Assembly: GCA_944470555.2 (NCBI GenBank)
Contig: OX104130.1
Coordinates: forward strand, 62,563,160 to 62,627,159
DNA from: Heterobilharzia americana
Taxonomy: Eukaryota > Platyhelminthes > Trematoda > Strigeidida > Schistosomatidae
Direction: 5' to 3'
DNA length: 64,000 nt
Shown piece by piece: positions 54,712-64,000 of the stretch (its first letter is position 1; every line of letters starts with the position of its first letter). The notes under the pieces are model-generated. The model ran no database searches and was not told where the DNA came from. It saw nothing but the letters and a program-made list of their open reading frames with translations. The position numbers were made by a program, and so were the translations under genes.

Positions 54712-55870
54712 AGACCACGCATTATTGCGTAGTGGTTCAAGTTACCACATTTTATATCAGCATATCAAGCGAGAAAGGACTAAGATGAAAGAGTAAAAAG
54801 TAGACAAGAAAGCGGTTAAAACAGTATAAGGTCGTGAAAGGACAAAAGTAAGGAGGAATAAGAAAATACTGAATTGAGTATGGCACTTAAGATGAAGATA
54901 ACGTGTGGATACATCTGTCTCACTGTGATCGGTCCTCAATCATGTCACTACGAGTCTCCAACAACTGGTTTCTATTGTCTGCAACACAGATCCCAACCAG
55001 GAAGTCTACATTTCCCTACTCGACTCAGGTCAACAGTCAAATAGCTCACATACTCGTGCGACGTATTAGTTTGAGCACCTCCAACCATTTCTCAGCCTAA
55101 ACATATTTCAAACAACATTATACGATGAGGCAGATGGCAACTAGGCGTGCGTAACACGCATCCCAGCAACCTCAGTCGATGGAGGCCCACAACTTCATCA
55201 ACTGACTTTACTCGTCTGCCCGAAGCTCTACTCTTCATTCTACATTACTAATACGGTGAAACTATGACACACGGCCTATACTAAGAAGGTAAAAGAGGTC
55301 AGATACCTGAAGCCCTCTCATGTCCTCTATTTTAAATGGCCATGTTTCATATTCACATACCGGAACAAGGAAGACTGCGCCACAGTACCCTCAACCATTA
55401 ACAGAGAACTGGACATCACGGTGGTGCCACAAATGGCGTAGATTAACGAAAAGCAAACGAGTCTTTTGTGTCCGTGCAGAGGTTTTTTCGGTTACTGAGC
55501 CATCAGAGCTGATCCATTCTTCCAGGCAAGTGAAGTGGTATGAGCACTCATCCGTTTCACTCTATTGTTAGACAAGATATCATTGAAGACTAGTCGAGGA
55601 GTAATAATTTGCATTTGGGTGGCGAGAAACGCATCCCAAACATCCTCAAACCACCACTCAAGGTATCCAGAAGACTCTGCGTCTTACCAGAGTCATTTAA
55701 GTACTCCAGATCTACCACGGATTCTGGTGTGATAATATCAATCCTTGTGGACAAATGATGAGAGGTAGAACTCCATGAGTGCATCTATGATAAAGTTGAA
55801 TAAAAGTGGAGAGTGAACATCTCTAACGGACACCCCTAGTTGTGCATAATTCACCATAGGCTGTAACACG
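54712..55870 (-). mobile_element. RTE-B LINE 3' part, minus strand
   Basis: Minus-strand LRMFGMRFSPPKCKLLLLD (55590-55784), a decayed ADD-bearing region to its right and a 3' UTR ending near 54712 (TGCGTGGTCTTATG...). Many stops. Confidence 0.8.
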
Positions 55871-55874
55871 TTCA

Positions 55875-58715
55875 TGGGTGTTCGAGTAAAGAGCTTTCGA
55901 CAGAGATGTACTTATACTGATAGTATTTTTGTTTTCCCCTTAGGTCTGTGGAGTGGGCTTCACAGTTTGAAATGTCGAATACTTACTTGGAAATGTGTTG
56001 AACCAACAAATGAAAGTGCAGCAAAACGTAAGGCAAGGAGATTCTTGAAGTCAAATACTATTCCAATATACATAATGCGAAGGTGATACACCAAAAGACT
56101 CGGAAATAAAATTTCGCAGTACAGCAGTCGTTGCGCTATGGAAGGTTACTGAAGGTGGAATTCTTTTTACCGTACGTAGGTGCAGTGATATTTATACACA
56201 TCCTTTCACCGTACATGCATGTGAATGTTTGCTAATAACACTTGGCTGCTTACGTATAGTGGAAAATTCCTGGATGGTGCTAGCAAGAAGTTCAATAATT
56301 CCGTGATTGATTGAAATATCGCACGATTTGATACTTGAAAGAAAGGATTTCATCAACAGAGTGCTACATTCACACTCAATGTACCCTGGGATGTTATCGT
56401 GGCTAAATGTAGGTCAGGATCAACAGTTAAGATTTCGGAAAATAACATTAGTGACCACCATATACGACCTTTTAATTCCAGTAGTATTAGTACATTTGAA
56501 TATTTTTTAGGTCGAATCCGTTTAGATTTCAATGAAGAATTTCGCATACTCAAGAAGAACAGCGAGGGTGTGACAACGCTACTTGCTTGCGCTTTCAAAG
56601 CAGTACAGAAGATTACACGAAGGGTTACACTCTATAGACACTGACTAGAACATCTTTATACTGATAGTTTATTGTGGTTTTACTACATTTTAACACGCGC
56701 GACAGATTCGTAATCTTTCTATTGATCTAAATATTGAATTCAATCCATTCAAAAGTTTAAATGCTTGTTATTTCTGAAGTGTACATCTCTTAGTTTCTAC
56801 AGAAAAATCCTAACAGTGTGCATTCGCAAGGCCGCAATTACAACTTATTTCGTAAGTATTCCTTCTGCGGGTTTTAGGACCCACATAATAATGCTGATTT
56901 TACTCAACAAGTTGTTGATAACCAGGTATATTTGCTCATATACAAACACGCCAAACTGCAGCCCACATACCGCCAGAAGCGCATTCCGCTTTACACCCGT
57001 GCCGAGAAGTTACTGTGGTAATGCTTCTACACTGATCATGAGAACTCTGGCTTCCTTTCAAAAAAGTCAGTGACTGCTACTTCAGCAACCATAGTTTGGG
57101 GCAGGATGCTAAGTGTGATGTGATTTTGTGCAGAAATGAACATCAATTTGAGGACGATATTTTAATACACACGTTATAATTAATGCGTTGATATATCTCT
57201 AAACACCTTACCAGTAATTTCAAATCAATACGTTCAATAGGCCAAGGCTGACATATTAAAGTAAAAGAGAAGAAAAAGGAAAGAAGCTTGGTGAAAGCAA
57301 CGAAAAAGCTTGGGAAATCCATGTGAGAAGAAAAGAGAAAAGCCATGTGGCAACGAGATAGTTATAGGAAATGAGAATTCAGAAAACATAGAGTAAAAAA
57401 AAGGTGCTTGGTAGAGGAAGAAAAAAGCGATGAGCGTAGAGAAGGGACGGTGACAAAGTGAGATGAATTCATTGCCTAATGAAGAACTTTTAGGTTACAC
57501 TTCAAACAAATTAGTGCGCTGCCTATTTCGCATTAATCCCTCAAGATTCCGTTCACACAAAGATTTTATCAAAAATCCCATAAACAAGCAAGATATCTCA
57601 ATCGGAATCACTCATGAAAACCATTTATTATTACTAAGGAGGTCTTTCTATGCAGTTTGATGCTGATAATCTGCTTCTGAAATTTGCTAATCCTCTTCAC
57701 TGGGAAGTAACCAAAAGGTGGGCAAAAATTTGGAAATAAGAAAATTGTGATGGAGAGGTGTAATCTAGTGCACTGACAACTGCAATGGAGCCAGTAAAAA
57801 ATGGCAGGAAACATATGATATTGTGGGAAAGGCTAAACAGGAATGGAATGTAACACTTCTCCACCAAAGACAGCACTTACTTCGGGTACACTTTCAAAGT
57901 TTTGAACAAAACCCTGGAAAACCTTCTGAACGCATCTAAGTAGGGGCAACGTCTTTCCGAAAGATAAAACAACACCCCTCCCCCCCCCCCACATTGTCAA
58001 GAGTTCCTAAGTTCCCCAAGTTTGTGCGGTGAACAAGAAAACCATGACGAATTAATTTGTCTAGATTTACAAAGCCATATTGTGGAGTATTGTTCGATGC
58101 AGCATTATTTTCTGCAATAGGTGTGTTCGCATAAGTGAAAGTCCATACACTGAATTTCTAACAGAAAATAACGGAAAATTAGGGGCTCCCACTCGATTCT
58201 AGAGTGCACCAAAAATTTTCAGAATGGTGTCCAAAATTTACAAAGTGTGCTTAAACTTGGTGCTAGCTAGGATCATTCACACTTCATTTTATTACAGAGC
58301 TCCCATGTTTTAAATTTTTGTTTTTCCTACTTTCAGAGTGATAACGCGGATGTATAAGGCTGTGAACCGACGACGTATATGAAATGATTTTTTAAAACCG
58401 TTTATCGACATTACTGAGTTTGATCCCGCGAAAATATTGACTGGGTGGCGTACGTGCTTAGAGAGTGAACGTTCATAGTCAAACCAGTAAGCTGATTAAG
58501 ACAACAATAAATATGAGCATAACAGCACCTATTCTATAGAACTATGAGTTTTTCATGAGGTTTCTTTAGGACTAAAACATGGAGTAAATCGAGACATTTA
58601 TAATTAGACAGACCTGTGAGCAAAAGTACTCAAAAGTATGAGTAACCTTCAGACCTGAAAATTCCGCTTAGTGACCTCTACGTGTGGTGCAACTCTCAAT
58701 GGCATCCTGTAAGTG
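55875..58715. other. 2.8-kb intergenic stretch with no recognised element
   Basis: Open frames up to 102 codons on both strands have no domain. A run of about 12 C lies near 57979-57990. Possibly an unrecognised old repeat. Confidence 0.4.
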
Positions 58716-58721
58716 ATTTCA

Positions 58722-58800
58722 AATGGTTGATGATGGGACAGAAGAAACTTTCGCTTGACAAACTTCTACACCTAGGATAATACTGTAGGTTGTATCCATT
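58722..58800 (+). repeat. Repeat block shared with 62096-62165
   Basis: TTCAAATGG...TGATGGGACAGAAG and ACTTTCGCTT...CTTCTACACCTA match 62096-62165 with about 75-80% identity by eye, so the pre-insertion locus had two direct copies. Confidence 0.55.
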
Positions 58801-58815
58801 TTCGTTTGTCAGTTA

Positions 58816-61800
58816 TTATTATTAGTCCCATGGGTTCCTAGTGGAACATAGGGCTTCAGTAGCACGTCTCCACTTCACTCTGTTCTCTGAGATCTTTTGA
58901 ACCTGGTTCCACGACAGCCCAGAAGCTCTCATTTCCTCCTCGCACGACCTCCTCCATGTCACCCTCAGACGTCCAACTCATCGCTTCCCATGGGGATTCC
59001 ACTCGAGCGACTGGCCTGACGCGTTATGTCCCCAGTCGGCCTTCTCAGTGCATGCCCAATCCATCTCCACTTCCTCCTGCATATTTGTTGGGTGATAGGT
59101 TCTTGGTTGGTTCGTTCCCAGAGCTCCTTGTTGCTTATTTCTACTATTCTGGCCATCTGATCTTCAGTAGAGAGCGTAGGTGGCAGTTGTTGATGAATGT
59201 CTGTAGTTTATTGGAGATCCCTTTCGTAACGCGCCAAGTCTCTGAACCATACAGAAGCACTGACTTGACTGAATTGGTGTTGAAAATCCGGATGTTGTTC
59301 ACGCTTTATGCTGAGTGCAGAAGATCTCCACACTGGTTTCAAGTTAATGAACACCTGTCTTGCTTTTCCGATTCTGACTTTGACATCCTCGTCTGTGCCT
59401 GTGGCGCCCGTAGTTGAAACAGTTGAAACAGGTGAAGGAGGTTACTTCCTTTAAGTTTCTCCCGTTGATGGTGACTGGAGTTTGTTGTTGTTGGTGGTGG
59501 TGCGGTATCTTCATCACCTCCGTCTTCTCTATATTCACTTGAAGTCCCGTCTTCGCTGCCTCGCCTCTTCTGTCAACTTGTTAGTTTTCGCCTGTAGATC
59601 TTCAAGTTTATGTGACATCAGGCACAAGTCATCGGCGAAATCCAAATCTTCTAGGTTCTTTTCCGCAGTCCAGTGTATCCCCCTCTTCTCGCTGCCCACT
59701 GTTTGCTGCATGATCCAGTCTACCACAATAAGGAATATCATGGGTGATAGTAGGCAACATTGTTTCACTCCTGTCTTCACTTCAAAAGCATGACTGAGCT
59801 TCCCATTGTGGATTACTTGGCCGGCATGTGGCATCTTCATATATTTGTTGAATGAGGCGGATAAAGGTTTGCGGTACTCCGTAGTAATGAAGCAGTTTCC
59901 AAATTACTTCTCGGTCAACGCTATCAAAGGCCTTCCCAAAGTCGATAAAGTTGAGGTAGAGAGCTGATTGCCATTCTATGCTCTGTTCTATGATGATGCG
60001 AAGCGTTGCAATTTGGTCTGCACATGATTTGTACTTCCTGAAGCCTGCCTGTTTGGGTCGTAGTTTTGAATCCAGTGCATCCTTAAGCCTCTCTAGGATG
60101 ATTCGGCTTAATATTTTGCTTGCACTGGGTGGACAGGAGAGTGATTCCGCGCCAGTTCTTGCAAACACTGAGGTCTCCTTTCTTCGGCAGTTTGACAAGG
60201 TAACCCTTCTTCCAATCAATGGGCAGGTACCTTCTCTTCCTTCCACACCTTCTGCAATAGTGGTGTGGTGTGAGCATGTCCGCTGTTGTCTCTGTGTCTG
60301 TTCTCAGTGCTTGTGGCGGTATCCCGTCTGGTCCTGCTGCTTTCCCGCATTTCAGTAGCTTTATGGCGTTCAGGACTTCCATTTTCGTTGGGGGATTTAT
60401 GTTCACTTGTAATTCAGCGGCTGCAGGTGGTATTTCTGGACGAAGTGCAGGTGATGGTCGATTCAAGAGCTTTTTGAAGTGGTCGGCCCATTGTTTCCTC
60501 TGTTTCTCTTCTTTCGTAATTAAATTTCCTTCTTCATCTTTTATTGGTTGCATCCGTGTTGATCTCTTCCTTGATAGCAACCTGGTTATTTGATACAATG
60601 TCGTCAGGTCTCTCTTACCTGCAGCCTGTTCTGCTTCACTTGCCAGTGTTTCGTAGAAGTGTCTTTTGTCTTTGCGTGCACTCTTCTTTACTTCTTTGTT
60701 CAGTGTTTTATACATTGTGCTCAGTTCCTCTTGTCGTTGAGCGTCCTTGAACTGCACTGGTTTATCTTCTGTTTCACCATCCTCCTCTCCCTCCTCTATC
60801 AGCTTCCAGGTATCCGTCGAGATCCATTCCTTATCTTCTTTCTTCTTCCTTCCTAATACTGTTGTGCAGGTTTCTTTCCACATAGCTTTCAAAGACTTCC
60901 AGTGTTCTTCCACACAGGTTTCTTCAGGGATGTTCCTCGATATCTCCCATTTTGTCTTGATGGTTGACATGAAGATCTTCTTTGTAGTTTGGTCCTTCAG
61001 TTTCCGAGTGTTGTACTTGAATTGAGGTCTATCACCAGTTTCCTTGAAGGCTTTTAACCTGATTTGGAAGGTTCCTTGCACTAGATAGTGGTCTGAACCT
61101 ACATCTGCCCCTCTTCTTGGCCTTGTGTTAAGTAGACTGCGTCTCCATTTTCTTGAGATTGAGATAAAGTCGATTTGATTTTTAGTGTGTCCCGGTGTCT
61201 GGTGAAATCCATGTCGCTTTGTGGATATCTTTGTGCCTGAACACACTGCCTCCAATCACCAAATCGTTGAATGCGCAGAATTCTGCAAACAATTCTCCAT
61301 TCTCATTCATTTCACCTAGCGCCTCTCGACCCATGGTTAGTTCTCTTCCTGTGTTGTCCCCTCCCAGTTTGGCATTCATGTCACCCCACCCATTAGAATT
61401 TTGATATCGCCAACTGACGTCTTGTCCAGTGTTGATTGCAGTTGTCTGCAGAATTCCTCCTTCTTCTCTCTATATGCATTATTTGTAGGTGCATAGCATT
61501 GTATGATTGTGACCTTCCTTCCTTTTGAGTTGAACCTTGCTGTCATGACCCTGCAGGGGGAGATTGGTTCCCACTGCATGAGAGCCTACGATGCTGTTGT
61601 GGACATCATGATAGCCACTCCCTCAGTGTGCTCGTGGTTGTCGTCTGGGTGACTGGAGTAGATTATTGATTCTCCAGTTGATAGTTTGGAGACTCCACTC
61701 CCATTTCATCTGCTTTCGCAAATCCCAAGCACTTCGATGTGATACCTTCTCATCTCCCTTGCAATCTGGGCTGCCCTACTGGGTTCAAACATCGTACGGA

Positions 61801-62077
61801 CATTCCATGTCCCCACGTTTACTTTCGCTTTCATCGAGAGAAGACACATCGGCCAATTGGCTTCCCGAAGGCTTTCACCAACTGACGTCATTTCGCCTCT
61901 CTGATTCCAGGGAGGAGTAATTTTGTTATTATTTTTTATATTTCGTTTGTGCTTTGAAGTTTGTTTAGCGGTTAGATTTGTTTTGCGGGGTAGGGTTGCT
62001 AGCCCTCTGCCCAACCTTCCCTCTTTACCCGGGCTTAGGACAGGCTAGTATCTAGTGAACTAGTTAACCAGGCGAGG
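58816..62077 (-). mobile_element. RTE-A LINE, complete-length but frameshifted copy with 15-bp TSD
   Basis: 3262 bp flanked by TTCGTTTGTCAGTTA at 58801-58815 and 62078-62092, the size of a full RTE-clade element. Right to left: a short leader, AP endonuclease start (KVNVGTWNVRTMFEPSRAAQ, near 61830), endonuclease SDH motif (RRGADVGSDHYL near 61090), a linker, RT blocks (CGKAAGPDGIPPQAL; RPKQAGFRKYKSCADQ; IDFGKAFDSVDREVIW; LDFADDLCLMSHKLEDL), the C-terminal [13 protein letters not shown] region and an AAT tail. The ORF is split into at least five frames, so it is inactive. It serves as reference for the other RTE-A pieces. A single-ORF, EN plus RT design with a short A/T tail supports the RTE clade. 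Confidence 0.92.
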
Positions 62078-62199
62078 TTCGTTTGTCAGTTAATATGGTT
62101 CAAATGGTCGTTGACGGAATAGAAGAAGCTTTCGCTTAACTGGCTTCTGCGTCTACAATCCGTGGATCACTACTCCTTTTGGTTGTCAACCTGTTATAC

Positions 62200-64000
62200 A
62201 GGTAAATAAATGTGAAAAAGTGGCATTTAAAATGTGAAAATTCACCTAGTTCCTGGCAGATCCCGGACCTACATCAAGTGGGTATCCAGCTGACGTTTAA
62301 AAGATTTAGACGAAGTAGCCTGGATCACATCTTCAGGAAGAGCGTTCCAGTATTTAACAACTCTTAGGGAATAAAAGTTTTGCCTGACATCCAGACTGCT
62401 ATGTTCCAGGCCCAGTTTCTCAATTTCAGTTATAGGGATAGTAGGCCAGTTGGCCTGTGTTAATCCTTGCAGAGGATATCTCTGTGAAGACCTCTCCTTG
62501 AACGCATTGACAGAAGGCGCTGATACTACTTGCTGAGGTAGGGAGTTTCAGTCGTCGACAACACGATGGGAGAAACGCAGATTCACGCTAAGCTGATTCG
62601 ATAGCGGTTTTTGAATTTTCTTGTGATGCCGTCGGAGATGGTCAGTTCTAGCAAGGTTGGCGTTGCATCAAAGATTTAATAAGTGACGAAGTGGGTGGCC
62701 AGGCGTGCTCAGAATGTTGTAAGTCATTATCAAGTCTCCCCTTGGCCTTCTGTATTCCAGAGAATACAGACCCAACGCAACCAGCCGTTCATAGTGTGTT
62801 TTGGACCTGAGTCCTTGAACAGATTTTGCCGAACGCCTCTGGATGCTTTCTTAGCCCAGTTTGTCCTTCTGGAGATAAGGGGAGAAAATGATGGTCCCGA
62901 ACTCCAGGTGAGGCCGTATGAAGCTGCTGAAAATTTGTTGGAAGCAACTACGATGGAATTGCCCGAAAATTCTTCTAAGAGTTACTAACGTCAAGTTCCC
63001 ACGAAGTGTGTTTCTGTCACAGTTGGCATAGGATTTTAAGTCTTGGGGGATCAACGCGCCTAAATCGTTTTCCATCAGTGACGCTTCAAGTTCCATGCCG
63101 TTGAGGCTATATGCACGAGATGCATCATGTTTTACGTGTATTACCTTGCATTTCTCAGAATTAAACGCAAGCCCATTGTTGACTGCTCAACTGTGAAGTC
63201 GAGTCAAGTCTTTCTGTAGAGAAACATCGTCATCTTCACTTCTGATTTCCCTCCAGAGTTTCGCGTCATCGGCAAAAAGAAGGATTTTGGAAGAGACCTG
63301 TTGAGGCAAGTCGTTTTTGTATATCAGAAAAAGGAGAGGACCTAGTACTGAACCTTAAAGAACACCACAAGGACATTCCTTTTCTTTAGACGCAGAGAAA
63401 CTCACCCAAACTCTAAATGAACGGCCTCGTAGATATGAAGACAACCAGTCAATGAGAGGAGGTCGAATCCTAATCAATTTTATTTTATCGATAAGACGGT
63501 CGTGATTAACACGATCAAACGCCCTTGCAAGGTCTAGGTAGATAACACCAATTTGTCCTCGATGGTCAACAATGCTAGTCTATCTATTTACTGCAGTGAG
63601 CTGATTGGCAATGCAGGAGTACCCCTTTCGAAATCCATGTTGTTGGGGTGCAAAGAAATTTATCTTCGTGATGTAATCCCCCATTCCATCGTATACCAAG
63701 GATTCCATTACTTTGCAAGGAATGGATAGGAGTGTCACCGGTCTGTATTTCTTTGGATCGCTTTGTTGGCCCTCTTTGTAGATTGGCGTTATGTGGCTCA
63801 GCTTCCAAGAGTCAGGCACTATCCCCTGACTCAGAGGACTCTTGAGTAACTTACTCAAGGGTTCGGACAAGATTGAGGCTCCCTCTCGCAGTACCACTAA
63901 ATGAATTTTATCTGGTCCCGGAGAGGTGTCTCTGGTGAGCAGTAGCAGCCTACGCTGTACTAGCTGAACGTTTAGGCCAGCCGCCGAGAGTCCTACTTCG
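62200..64000 (-). mobile_element. CR1/jockey-like LINE, 3' part, runs off right edge
   Basis: Minus strand, right to left: SWKLSHITPIYKEGQQSDP, RPVTLLSIPCKVMESLV and FAPQQHGFRKGYSC (63580-63897), then an RT palm LLFADDAKLW near 63270, then GALIPQDLKSYANCDRNTL and FSSFIRPHLEFGTIIFSPYL (62851-63096), then a 3' UTR ending near 62200. The block order is that of CR1/jockey RTs. The single frame is broken and the 5' part is outside the window. Confidence 0.85.

Noticed and set aside
59978..61025. Several plus-strand open frames of 60-126 codons with hydrophobic content
   Set aside because: They lie antisense to the RTE-A ORF2 and have no motifs of their own.

Overview
The window looks like nuclear DNA of a parasitic flatworm, most likely a schistosome. 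The sequence is AT-rich and packed with decayed repeats: two RTE-clade LINE families (called here RTE-A and RTE-B), a CR1/jockey-like LINE, Penelope-like element (PLE) fragments, and several tRNA-derived SINE families (called here I to V). Family names are mine. The species cannot be resolved from the sequence alone, and no bacterial, viral or CRISPR features were seen.

The only host protein-coding gene I can support lies on the minus strand and covers most of the window (52609 down to 8095, about 44.5 kb). It is a MINDY-1/MINDY-2 (FAM63) family deubiquitinase. I assembled nine coding exons by hand from splice sites, reading phase and family conservation: 52609-52555, 49652-49479, 42387-42208, 34437-33875, 26827-26721, 22282-22092, 16261-16119, 12947-12628 and 8179-8095. 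Every junction has GT..AG ends and matching phase. The total is 1818 nt, or 605 codons plus stop. The predicted protein keeps the oxyanion Gln (Q275), catalytic Cys (C281) and catalytic His (H463), and ends in a ubiquitin-interacting (MIU-like) helix. Introns are 2.9 to 7.8 kb and hold most of the transposon debris.

Layout. 1-8094, downstream of the gene: a PLE fragment, an inverted PLE duplication (2250-3063), a 1.9-kb foldback unit with an 18-bp flanking duplication (3375-5323), and SINE clusters. 8095-52609, the MINDY gene: intron 8 holds an RTE-A copy and SINEs; intron 7 an RTE-A copy; intron 6 a SINE III pair and both 3' and 5' RTE-B pieces; intron 5 an RTE-B copy inserted in a SINE; intron 4 an RTE-B head, an inverted PLE duplication and a PLE with terminal inverted repeats; intron 3 two RTE-A copies, one with an RTE-B tail inside, plus SINEs, a tRNA-like locus and RTE-B pieces; intron 2 a long RTE-B copy with SINEs nested in it; intron 1 a SINE. 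52610-64000, upstream of the gene: RTE-B pieces, a near-perfect hairpin (54046-54270), a complete-length but frameshifted RTE-A copy with a 15-bp target-site duplication (58816-62077), and a CR1-like LINE that runs off the right edge.

No undescribed multi-gene system was found. The observations most worth a second look are the chained ATGA stop/start overlaps before the MINDY start codon, the exon-8 donor that doubles as an alternative stop removing the ubiquitin-binding tail, and the repeated inverted duplications around Penelope-like sequences.
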